The notes beneath the pieces were generated by a model, which ran no database searches, had not been told where the DNA came from, and saw only the letters and a list, made by a program, of their open reading frames with translations. The translations under genes and the position numbers were made by a program. A DNA stretch of 11,639 nt, from NCBI GenBank assembly GCA_003222855.1, contig QHXH01000230.1:1-11639 (forward strand), written 5' to 3'. Within the stretch, counting starts at the first letter, position 1. Every line of letters begins with the position of its first letter. Shown in pieces: positions 1 to 6,351 of the stretch. The DNA is from Acidobacteriota bacterium (lineage in GTDB: Bacteria > Acidobacteriota > Blastocatellia > Pyrinomonadales > Pyrinomonadaceae).

Positions 1-1237
1 CCAGCCAGTCTGCAAGGAATTTCACTTCACTAACATCCTCAAGTCGGCGCGGATCCACTTGTATTCCTACAGTTTGCTGCAATTCGTAATTCCAAAACTT
101 GATAATTGCATCCTTCATCGTTATCCGCTGGAATGCTTTTGAAAAATCGATCTCATTTTCGCCATAACGGACCGTCGATCCACCGGTCGCGACCTGGACT
201 ACCGATCGCAAAAGCTCTTCGCACAAATCCATCATCTGATTCACGTCGGCGTAGGCCCAGTAAAACTCCAGCATGGTGAATTCAGGATTGTGCTTGGTTG
301 AGATTCCTTCGTTGCGAAAATTTCGATTCAACTCATAAACCTTTTCAAAGCCGCCGACCACCAGCCGCTTCAGATAAAGTTCAGGCGCGATCCGCGCATA
401 CAGATCGATATCGAGCGTGTTGTGATGCGTCTTGAACGGACGAGCGGCCGCACCCGTAGCCAGGGGCGTCAACATTGGCGTCTCGACTTCGATGTAGCCG
501 CGTTCATCCAGAAAGCGGCGAATCTCACGAATCACTTTTGAGCGCAGCTGGAAAACTTCACGCGGCGTCAAATCATTTTCGTCGCGCTCGAGTTTCAAAC
601 TGCCCGCAATCAAATCTGCGTAACGCTGCCGCTGGCGGATTTCCGGATCGTTGATGCCATGCATCTTGTCGGGCATTGGCAGTAAAGCCTTAGCGAGAAA
701 TTGGAGCTTCTCGACATGCACTGAAAGCTCGCCGGTTTTGGTCACGAACAAGTAGCCTTCGACCCCGATGAAGTCGCCGTGATCAAGCAAACCGAAGAGT
801 TGCCAACCATCGACGGTGTCCGACAAACTTAATTTTGTCGAACTGGTTGCATCATTGCTCACGCCTACGACGTCCTGCCGGCGCACATAAATCTGCAGGC
901 GCGAGACGCCGTCCGACAGATGCACGAACGCAGCTTTGCCCATCACGCGCGGCGGGGCGCTGATCCGACCCGCGACCCGCACACGAATCTGATTCAGCTC
1001 GGCATTAGCCAATTCGAGCTCATCGGGTGAAGGTTTCTGGCCCTCGGGAAGCTTAGGCTCTAGCCTTCTGAAACTAGCGACCACCGATGTGATCGTATCC
1101 TCCCCCGCGGGCGTATCGCTGACGTTACTGCGCTCGAATTTGTTGGGATAGACGTTGCCGACGAGCGTGCGCAGCGCCTCCAGATGCTCGCGCCGCGCTT
1201 GAGTCTGATCGTTTTCTTCAATGAAGGGCACAGTCAT
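1..1237 (-). CDS. lysS: Lysyl-tRNA synthetase, class II (3' end of gene outside window)
   Basis: Charges tRNA-Lys with lysine in the cytoplasm. About 412 residues are visible, starting at ATG 1237-1235, and the frame stays open to the window edge; bacterial LysRS is usually about 500 residues, so roughly the last fifth is missing. Visible in order: an N-terminal helix ending in YPNKFER, an OB-fold anticodon-binding domain (MGKAAFVHLSDG, LLDHGDFIGVEG), the linker PDKMHGINDPEIRQRQRYADL, class II motif 1 with ETPM at residues 252-255, RIAPELYLKRLVVGGFEKVYE, and motif 2 with RNEG at 308-311 followed by HNPEFTMLEFY. The OB-fold carries an extra loop near residues 124-141 that is absent from E. coli LysS and contains a palindromic repeat (818-843). 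A second stretch around residues 47-75 is also longer than in E. coli. No clear Shine-Dalgarno precedes the start. The gene is divergent from the toxin-antitoxin pair. Identification is near certain. Confidence 0.97.
   Translation of the reverse strand, partial: MTVPFIEENDQTQARREHLEALRTLVGNVYPNKFERSNVSDTPAGEDTITSVVASFRRLEPKLPEGQKPSPDELELANAELNQIRVRVAGRISAPPRVMGKAAFVHLSDGVSRLQIYVRRQDVVGVSNDATSSTKLSLSDTVDGWQLFGLLDHGDFIGVEGYLFVTKTGELSVHVEKLQFLAKALLPMPDKMHGINDPEIRQRQRYADLIAGSLKLERDENDLTPREVFQLRSKVIREIRRFLDERGYIEVETPMLTPLATGAAARPFKTHHNTLDIDLYARIAPELYLKRLVVGGFEKVYELNRNFRNEGISTKHNPEFTMLEFYWAYADVNQMMDLCEELLRSVVQVATGGSTVRYGENEIDFSKAFQRITMKDAIIKFWNYELQQTVGIQVDPRRLEDVSEVKFLADWL
818..843. repeat. Palindromic element embedded in lysS
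   Basis: This is an imperfect inverted repeat: the arms GTCCGACAAA (818-827) and TTTGTCGAAC (834-843) pair at 9 of 10 positions around a 6-nt loop. It matches, at 21 of 26 positions, the palindrome formed by the arms at 9156-9214. In lysS it is read in frame as residues 132-140 (SSTKLSLSD), inside a loop with no counterpart in E. coli LysS. The likely reading is an old, partly decayed insertion of a dispersed element. The family link is inferred from this window only. Confidence 0.6.
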
Positions 1238-1320
1238 GAGTCCGTGAATAGTAAATGGTAAACAGTGAATAGACCAAACACCGGATTGGTTTGATTTCGC
1301 TCTTCTGGTAACATCGATGC
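1238..1320. promoter_or_regulatory. Divergent intergenic region; candidate promoter for the toxin-antitoxin pair
   Basis: On the plus strand TTGGTT (1286-1291) and TAACAT (1309-1314) are spaced by 17 nt, resembling weak -35 and -10 boxes (3/6 and 4/6 matches to sigma-70 consensus). The -10 would lie 7 to 12 nt upstream of the antitoxin ATG at 1321. There is no Shine-Dalgarno, so a leaderless transcript is plausible. ACCAA (1273-1277) and TTGGT (1286-1290) form a small dyad overlapping the -35 box, a possible operator for antitoxin autoregulation. GTGAATAG occurs twice (1244-1251 and 1265-1272) as a short direct repeat nearer lysS. All of this is motif reading, without experimental support. 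Confidence 0.35.
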
Positions 1321-1551
1321 ATGTCCGCTGCGCTCGAAGAAATTACAGAAAAAGCGTTGCAACTTTCTCCTCAAGACAAATTGGCGCTGGCGAATCGTCT
1401 ATTGAGCGACCAGCTCAGTGATGCGTCAGAAGTCGAAGCAGCTTGGGACGAGGAAATTCTCGCCAGAATTGAAGCCATCGATAACGGCACAGCGATAGGT
1501 GTACCTTTTGAGGAAGTCATCCACGCTGCGCGAAAACGCCGCGCGAAATGA
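1321..1551 (+). CDS. Antitoxin, putative addiction-module component (Unstab_antitox family)
   Basis: A 76-residue acidic, mainly helical protein resembling the 'putative addiction module component' antitoxins (Pfam Unstab_antitox, TIGR02574-like). Family features visible are the N-terminal helix EEITEKALQLSPQDKLALANRLL, then a WDEEILARIEAIDNG segment and a final PFEEVIHAARKR. The family keeps its paired ParE/RelE-type toxin inactive by direct binding and is itself unstable. The stop codon overlaps the toxin start as ATGA (1548-1551), the usual translationally coupled arrangement. The start at 1321 lacks a Shine-Dalgarno but sits just downstream of a possible -10 box. DNA binding by this small protein is not evident, so autoregulation is uncertain. 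Family assignment is from memory of the sequence pattern. Confidence 0.85.
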   Translation: MSAALEEITEKALQLSPQDKLALANRLLSDQLSDASEVEAAWDEEILARIEAIDNGTAIGVPFEEVIHAARKRRAK

Positions 1552-1850
1552 AGATTGTTTTTCTCGACCAGAGCAATCGCGAATTCTCTGATGCAGTTCA
1601 GTACTACGATAGTCAGGAACCCGGGCTCGGCCAATGGTTCGAAGTTGAGATTGAAAGAGCCATTCACTGGCTTTCAACCAATCCCGAAGTTTGCGCCCTA
1701 AGGCGTGGCATATATCGGCGGATGAACCTCCGCGTCTTTCCGTATTATATTCCCTACGTTATTCGCGAAGCGACCTTGTGGGTTGTAGCCATTGCGCTTT
1801 CGCAACGGCGGCCGGAATACTGGATCAGGAGAGCGAAAACGTTAGATTAG
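1548..1850 (+). CDS. ParE/RelE-superfamily toxin
   Basis: A 100-residue protein with the ParE-like fold signature: an N-terminal strand (MKIVFLDQSNREFSDAVQYY), a helical pair ending in IERAIHWLSTNPE, then strands with RRMNLRVFPYYIPYVI, LWVVAIALSQRRPEYW and a basic C-terminus. The FPY...Y and the closing A-I-x-x-x-x-R-x-P-x-YW pattern are typical of ParE-type toxins, which poison DNA gyrase; RelE relatives instead cleave ribosome-bound mRNA. The target cannot be decided from sequence. Full length for the family, with no frameshift, so the pair looks intact. It is coupled to the antitoxin by the ATGA overlap and ends only 7 nt before rfaE2, so toxin and heptose gene may share a transcript. No clear Shine-Dalgarno; expression probably depends on antitoxin translation. 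Confidence 0.85.
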   Translation: MKIVFLDQSNREFSDAVQYYDSQEPGLGQWFEVEIERAIHWLSTNPEVCALRRGIYRRMNLRVFPYYIPYVIREATLWVVAIALSQRRPEYWIRRAKTLD

Positions 1851-1857
1851 GCTTCTC

Positions 1858-2337
1858 ATGTCCGGAACGATTCTGTCGCACGAAGATCTCTTGAACGAGC
1901 GGGAGCGCCTGCACGGCGCAGGTAAGACGCTCGTCTTTACCAATGGCGTCTTTGATATTTTGCATGTGGGCCACGTGCGTTATCTGAAACAGGCGCGCGC
2001 TCTGGGCGATGCCCTGGTCGTCGCCATCAACAGCGATCGATCGGTACGTGAATTGAAGGGGTTGGATCGGCCCTTTATGAAAGAGAACGAACGCGCAGAG
2101 GTTCTCGCCGCATTGCGGGCCGTCGATTACGTGACGACGTTTGATGAGGTCTCGCCGCGATCATTGATTGCCCGGTTGCTGCCTGATGTTTTGGCAAAAG
2201 GCGGCGATTACACGCTCGATCAAATTCACGGACGCGAAGAAGTTGAAGCCGCGGGCGGACGCGTTGTGAGTCTGCCGTTTGTTGAGGGCGCTTCGACGAG
2301 CGAAATAATCGAGCGAATGAAGAAGACGGGGCAGTAG
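1858..2337 (+). CDS. rfaE2: D-glycero-beta-D-manno-heptose 1-phosphate adenylyltransferase
   Basis: Transfers AMP from ATP to heptose 1-phosphate, the nucleotidyl step of ADP-heptose synthesis for the LPS inner core. The 159-residue protein is a cytidylyltransferase-like fold on its own, corresponding to the C-terminal domain of the bifunctional HldE. Visible motifs: TNGVFDILHVGH with the HxGH nucleotide-binding signature at residues 36-39, then NSDRSVRELKG, RAVDYVTTFDE, LAKGGDYT and the closing GASTSEII (144-151). The separate kinase is not in the window. ATG 1858 follows the toxin stop by 7 nt and there is no strong Shine-Dalgarno. The TAG stop (2335-2337) lies inside the GTAG that opens the inverted repeat at 2331, so the repeat supplies the present C-terminus (KKTGQ). 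The final residues may therefore differ from the ancestral end. Confidence 0.95.
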   Translation: MSGTILSHEDLLNERERLHGAGKTLVFTNGVFDILHVGHVRYLKQARALGDALVVAINSDRSVRELKGLDRPFMKENERAEVLAALRAVDYVTTFDEVSPRSLIARLLPDVLAKGGDYTLDQIHGREEVEAAGGRVVSLPFVEGASTSEIIERMKKTGQ

Positions 2338-2398
2338 CCCGACCGTAAGGGAGGGCGTCTTATCATTTGCACGCCCTCCCTTACGGTCGGGCTACTGC
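2331..2398. repeat. REP/BIME-like inverted pair between rfaE2 and mfd
   Basis: Two perfectly complementary 28-nt arms (2331-2358 and 2371-2398) flank a 12-nt spacer; the outer bases 2330/2399 and 2327-2328/2401-2402 also pair. Within the first arm, on the plus strand, GTAG opens an internal hairpin: GCCC (2337-2340), GA, CC, loop GTAA (2345-2348), GG, GA, GGGC (2353-2356). That is an outer 4-bp stem, tandem G-A mismatches, a 2-bp stem and a GNRA loop. The second arm carries the same hairpin on the minus strand. A 5' GTAG next to an imperfect hairpin, arranged as a head-to-head pair, matches the general description of REP sequences and BIMEs. There is no T tract, so it is not a standard terminator, but it could stabilise mRNA ends. 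Confidence 0.8.
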
Positions 2399-2412
2399 CT
2401 CGATCCACCTGT

Positions 2413-5400
2413 ATGAGCACAACGACGGAAACAACTTCAGCCCTCCAATCCGCTCTGCAATCGGTGATCGCCAGCGACGAATTTCGTCGGGTGCTCGAGC
2501 AGACGAATCGTGGCGCGCGGGTTATTTCGATCAGCGGATTAGTCGCGGGGCCGGCACGCGCGCTCGCACTCGCCGCGCTGCAACATCAGACCGCGAAGCA
2601 TTTTGCTCTCGTCGTGCCTGCGCAAAGAGACCTGGAAAACTGGGAGCGCGACATCGGCTTTTGGTACTGCGCGCTTCGCGGGGTCAATCAATGCGGCGAC
2701 GCCGTTACGCTGCTGCCTGCTTCCGATAGCGATCCCTACGCGGGCGGATCGCCGCATGCGGAAACGCTGGAACGGCGCGCATTGGCGTTATGGCGGCTGG
2801 CTCGACGCAAAGTAAGTGGCACGGGCGTCCCGCCCGTGATTCACGCGCAAGATGCGCGTGCCACCGATTTTCTTCTGCTCACTTCACGCGCGCTCGCACG
2901 CCGTACGGTTACACCGTCCGACATTTTGAAAGCCGGCGCCGTGCTTCATCGCGGCGAAGACGCGTCGCCGGAAGAACTGGCCGACAAACTAATCGCGAGC
3001 GGTTACGTACGCGAAGACCCCATCGGCGCCATCGGCGAATTCTCGATGCGCGGCGGCATCCTGGACGTCTGGCCGCCAGGACATGACGCGCCAGTGCGCA
3101 TCGAATTTTTCGGCGACACGGTCGATTCGATTCGCGAGTTTGATCCCGAGACGCAACTTTCAACGACGCAGTTGCCGCAAGTTGAAATCGCCCCGATGCG
3201 CGAACTGATCGTCCGGGCAGCAGACTTTCGCGAATGGGCGGCACAAGCGCGCGCGCGTTGGCAGGATCCGCGATTCGCGCGCTCGTTGCGCGACCGCACC
3301 GACTTTGCTGATGAAGGTGAAGACTTCCCCGGCTGGGAGTGGCTGATTTCGATCGTGCGCGACCGCAACGCCAGCATCTTCGATTACTTGCAGGATGCAG
3401 TATTAATGATTGACGAACCGGTGGCCGTCGAAAATTTTCTGGTCGACGCTTTTCACACTCTCGAAGAACGGTACGCGGAAAACGACGCGGCTGATGATCT
3501 GGGATTGAGACCTGACGAGCTTTATCTCAGCGCCGATGAGTTGCGCAGCGAAATCGATCGGGTGCAGCGTGTTGAGGTTCGCGCGCTTGGTCGTACCGCC
3601 GCAAAAATTGATCAGGAGATCGCGCTCGATGCCGAGCAGCCAAAGATTTCGGTAGGTAAAGAGCGAGCGAAGCGAAAGCCGCTCTTTTTATTCCCGCATC
3701 AGGATGGTGGCGGGCAACGCCCGCCTCTAAACGACGGTGAGATTGTCTGGCAGGCGCAGTCCGTGATGCGCTATCACGGGCGTCTGCCTGATCTGGCGCG
3801 CGATGTAATTGAGCGGCGCAACTCCGGAACGACGAGCCTCTTCGTCATGCCGAGCCGCGGAGTGGCCGAGCGGGTCACGGAAATCCTGCGCGATTACGAA
3901 GTGAATGCGCGGTTAACTTCCTTCGACGACACCTCAGAATTTGCCTCTGCCGACGCGATCGTCACGTCCGGAAAACTATCCGGCGGATTTGAATTGCCCG
4001 GGGCGCGTTTGATCGTACACATCGAAGGCGATCTGTTTGATGAAGCCGCCGAGCCCGCGCTCGAGCGACGCGCGACCGCAATCAAGCGCGAGAAGAAGCG
4101 GCGCGCCCGCGCGGCGGCTTTTCTTTCTGACTTTCGGGATCTGAAAGTTGGCGACTATGTCGTTCACATCGATCACGGCATCGCGCGATTCGGGGGACTT
4201 GTTACGCTCGATCTTGGCCCGGCTGAGGCGGCGGCGCGCGAAATCGCCAAACCGCGCTCGGAATTCATGCTGCTTTATTATGCGGACGAAGCGAAGCTTT
4301 ACGTTCCCGTTGAGCGGCTCGATCTGGTCCAACGTTATTCGAGCGCTGAAGGAAATCAACCGGCACTCGATAAGCTGGGCGGCCTGGGCTGGCACAAAAC
4401 CAAAGCCAAAGCCAAGCGCGCTATGCGCGACATGGCCGACGAGCTTTTGCGGCTCTATGCGGAACGCAAACTGGTCCATGGGCACGCCTTTCCCCAGGAC
4501 ACTCCGTGGCAGCATGAATTCGAACAGGGCTTCGAATATACATTGACCGCGGATCAGGAAACTGCGATCGAAGACGTGAAGACCGACATGCAGACGCCGA
4601 CACCGATGGATCGTTTGCTGTGCGGCGACGTCGGATACGGCAAAACGGAAGTTGCCATGCGCGCGGCTTTCAAAACCGTGATGGATGGAAAGCAGGCAGC
4701 GGTGCTGACGCCGACGACGGTCCTTGCTTATCAACACTTCGATACGTTTCGCCAGCGCTTCGCGCCGTTCCCAGTGAAGGTGGAACTGTTATCTCGCTTC
4801 CGTTCAACCAGGGAACAAAAAGATGTCGTGAAGCGCGTCGAGGCGGGCGAAGTGGACGTCGTGATCGGAACGCATCGCATGCTTTCAAAGGACGTCAGCT
4901 TCAAAGATCTGGGACTCGTCGTGGTCGATGAAGAGCAGCGTTTCGGGGTCGCGCATAAGGAACGTCTGAAGCAACTGAAGAAACGCGTCGATGTGTTGAC
5001 GCTCTCAGCCACGCCGATTCCGCGCACGCTGAACATGTCGCTGAGCGGGCTGCGCGACATGTCTTTGATCGAAACTCCTCCCAGCGATCGACTCGCAATC
5101 CAGACGCAGGTCGTGCAGTCATCGGACGCCGTGATCAAGTCGGCCATCGATCTCGAGCTGGCGCGCGGCGGTCAGATCTTCTTCATTCATAATCGCGTTG
5201 AATCGATCGAGACGATCGCGGCGCTGGTCAAACGTCTCGTGCCGGCGTGCCGCATCGCCGTCGCTCACGGGCAGATGAATGAAAAAGAGATGGAAGCGAT
5301 CATGCTCGATTTTATTGCCTATAAGTACGATGTGCTGGTCGCGACCACGATTATCGAGAACGGGATAGACATCCCGCGCGCGAACACTATCATCATAAAT

Positions 5401-6165
5401 CGCGCCGATAATTACGGTCTTTCTCAACTTTATCAATTGCGTGGCCGCGTGGGCCGCTCGAATCGCAGAGCTTATGCCTATTTGCTGATTCCGGCGGAAC
5501 AAGAGCTGACGCCAATCGCACGGCGGCGGCTTTCTGCAATTCGCGAATTTTCAGATTTGGGCGCAGGCTTTCGCATAGCGGCGCTGGATTTGGAACTCAG
5601 AGGCGCTGGTAATCTGCTGGGCGGCGAGCAATCTGGTCACATGGACGCGCTCGGTTTTGATCTTTATACGCAGATGCTCGAGCGCACGGTAGCCGAACTT
5701 CGTGGCGAGCAGGTTGAAGACGAGCCGACGGTATCGATCAATCTCGGCGTCGATGTAGGCATTCCCGAGGGTTACGTCTCAGACATGGGCCAGCGGCTGC
5801 GGACCTACAAGCGAGTCTCCTCGGCACGCGATGAAGACGCGCTGGTGGCGATTCGAGCCGAAACTGAAGATCGTTATGGACGAATTCCGGGAGCCGTCGA
5901 AGACCTGTTCGATTACGCGCGGCTGCGGCAAGCGGCTGAGTTGGTCGGCGTCGTGTCTATCGACCGCACGCGTGAAGGAATCGCCATTAAATTGGCCGAA
6001 AAAGCGCGGGTAGCACCGGAAAAACTTATGGAATTGATTCGCGTTCGCGAAGGCGCCAACTTTGCGCCCAGCGGTGTTTTACGGCTCGAGTTGAACGACG
6101 AAGAAAAAGATCAAATACTGGCGGTGGCTCGGCGCCTGTTGCTGCAAATCAGGGCCGACGGTTAG
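2413..6165 (+). CDS. mfd: Transcription-repair coupling factor
   Basis: ATP-driven translocase that removes RNA polymerase stalled at DNA lesions and recruits UvrA. It is 1250 residues, longer than the usual 1150-1200. Order: UvrB-like N-terminal domains (QHQTAKHFALVVPAQRD to about residue 400), the RNA polymerase-interacting domain starting LKVGDYVVHIDHGIARF at 577, then the RecG-like motor with Walker A GDVGYGKTE (738-746), DEEQ (839-842), SATPIPRTL (865 on) and QLRGRVGRS (1008-1016), and a C-terminal TRCF domain from about 1103 (EPTVSINLGVDVGIP). All helicase motifs are intact. Extra length comes partly from palindromic elements read in frame at residues 135-151 and about 415-440. The start at ATG 2413 lies just past the BIME-like repeat with no clear Shine-Dalgarno. 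Confidence 0.97.
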   Translation: MSTTTETTSALQSALQSVIASDEFRRVLEQTNRGARVISISGLVAGPARALALAALQHQTAKHFALVVPAQRDLENWERDIGFWYCALRGVNQCGDAVTLLPASDSDPYAGGSPHAETLERRALALWRLARRKVSGTGVPPVIHAQDARATDFLLLTSRALARRTVTPSDILKAGAVLHRGEDASPEELADKLIASGYVREDPIGAIGEFSMRGGILDVWPPGHDAPVRIEFFGDTVDSIREFDPETQLSTTQLPQVEIAPMRELIVRAADFREWAAQARARWQDPRFARSLRDRTDFADEGEDFPGWEWLISIVRDRNASIFDYLQDAVLMIDEPVAVENFLVDAFHTLEERYAENDAADDLGLRPDELYLSADELRSEIDRVQRVEVRALGRTAAKIDQEIALDAEQPKISVGKERAKRKPLFLFPHQDGGGQRPPLNDGEIVWQAQSVMRYHGRLPDLARDVIERRNSGTTSLFVMPSRGVAERVTEILRDYEVNARLTSFDDTSEFASADAIVTSGKLSGGFELPGARLIVHIEGDLFDEAAEPALERRATAIKREKKRRARAAAFLSDFRDLKVGDYVVHIDHGIARFGGLVTLDLGPAEAAAREIAKPRSEFMLLYYADEAKLYVPVERLDLVQRYSSAEGNQPALDKLGGLGWHKTKAKAKRAMRDMADELLRLYAERKLVHGHAFPQDTPWQHEFEQGFEYTLTADQETAIEDVKTDMQTPTPMDRLLCGDVGYGKTEVAMRAAFKTVMDGKQAAVLTPTTVLAYQHFDTFRQRFAPFPVKVELLSRFRSTREQKDVVKRVEAGEVDVVIGTHRMLSKDVSFKDLGLVVVDEEQRFGVAHKERLKQLKKRVDVLTLSATPIPRTLNMSLSGLRDMSLIETPPSDRLAIQTQVVQSSDAVIKSAIDLELARGGQIFFIHNRVESIETIAALVKRLVPACRIAVAHGQMNEKEMEAIMLDFIAYKYDVLVATTIIENGIDIPRANTIIINRADNYGLSQLYQLRGRVGRSNRRAYAYLLIPAEQELTPIARRRLSAIREFSDLGAGFRIAALDLELRGAGNLLGGEQSGHMDALGFDLYTQMLERTVAELRGEQVEDEPTVSINLGVDVGIPEGYVSDMGQRLRTYKRVSSARDEDALVAIRAETEDRYGRIPGAVEDLFDYARLRQAAELVGVVSIDRTREGIAIKLAEKARVAPEKLMELIRVREGANFAPSGVLRLELNDEEKDQILAVARRLLLQIRADG
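2816..2864. repeat. Double-hairpin palindromic element inserted in frame in mfd
   Basis: Terminal inverted repeats GTGGCACG (2816-2823) and CGTGCCAC (2857-2864) enclose two hairpins. The first has an 8-bp stem, CACGGGCG/CGCCCGTG, with loop TCC (2820-2838). The second has an 8-bp stem, CACGCGCA/TGCGCGTG, with loop AGA (2842-2860). In the mfd frame it encodes SGTGVPPVIHAQDARAT (residues 135-151), between RLARRK and DFLLLTSRAL, where related Mfd proteins continue directly from the helix into the strand. I recall similar GTGVPPV...QDARAT peptides in unrelated proteins of several phyla, but could not search for them. Confidence 0.8.
3658..3689 (+). repeat. Terminator-like palindrome inside mfd
   Basis: AAAGAGCG (3658-3665) and CGCTCTTT (3680-3687) form a perfect 8-bp stem around a 14-nt loop containing GCGAAAGC, itself able to form a GNRA mini-hairpin. 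A run of five T (3685-3689) ends the element. It is read in frame as about residues 416-426 (KERAKRKPLFL), a very basic patch in the weakly conserved linker between the UvrB-like half and the polymerase-interacting domain. The shape is that of an intrinsic terminator on the coding strand, but it lies in the middle of an intact gene. It could equally be another inserted dispersed element. Confidence 0.5.
3709..3725. repeat. GC-rich hairpin inside mfd
   Basis: GGCGGGC (3709-3715) and GCCCGCC (3719-3725) pair perfectly around loop AAC. The mfd reading frame passes through as GGGQRPPL (residues 432-439). It lies 20 nt after the terminator-like palindrome and in the same poorly conserved linker. 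It looks like a short dispersed palindrome rather than conserved Mfd sequence, though a family match needs a genome-wide count. Confidence 0.45.
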
Positions 6166-6196
6166 AATCTCTCAATCGAGAAAACGCACTGTAGGT

Positions 6197-6329
6197 GCGA
6201 AATGTTTATAGTACCTGCGTACCTTCTTTTGCTCATGAGCTCCTTTAGGAGCGAAACATTACGCTCCTAAAGGAGCCTCAAACGTCACTACCCAATTGGC
6301 CGCTAGAAACATTTCGCTCTTCTGGAGCG
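6197..6329. repeat. Composite palindromic repeat cluster between mfd and the parvulin gene
   Basis: GCGAAATGTTTATAG (6197-6211) and CTAGAAACATTTCGC (6303-6317) are inverted repeats with one mismatch in 15 positions. Nested between them, GCTCCTTTAGGAGCG (6239-6253) pairs perfectly with CGCTCCTAAAGGAGC (6262-6276) across an 8-nt loop, and each of those arms is itself close to palindromic. A third degenerate copy, CGCTC-loop-GAGCG, lies at 6315-6329. The cluster resembles a small non-autonomous inverted-repeat element or several nested repeats. It fills most of the 186 bp gap, so any promoter for the downstream gene must lie within or beside it. Confidence 0.65.
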
Positions 6330-6351
6330 ATGAAAAAGGAGTTACACACCT

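Noticed and set aside
1033..1100. A second palindromic insertion in the N-terminal part of lysS
   Set aside because: LysRS is longer here than E. coli LysS, but the DNA shows only a 4-bp inverted match, too little to call a repeat.
2330..2399. Rho-independent terminator of rfaE2
   Set aside because: The long stem lacks a T tract on either side and its arms contain complete sub-hairpins, which fits a REP-like pair better, although an effect on mRNA ends remains possible.
3976..4737. Long minus-strand open frame (253 codons) opposite mfd
   Set aside because: It lies antisense to the strongly conserved polymerase-interacting and Walker A regions of Mfd and shows no family motif; it is a shadow of a GC-rich codon pattern.
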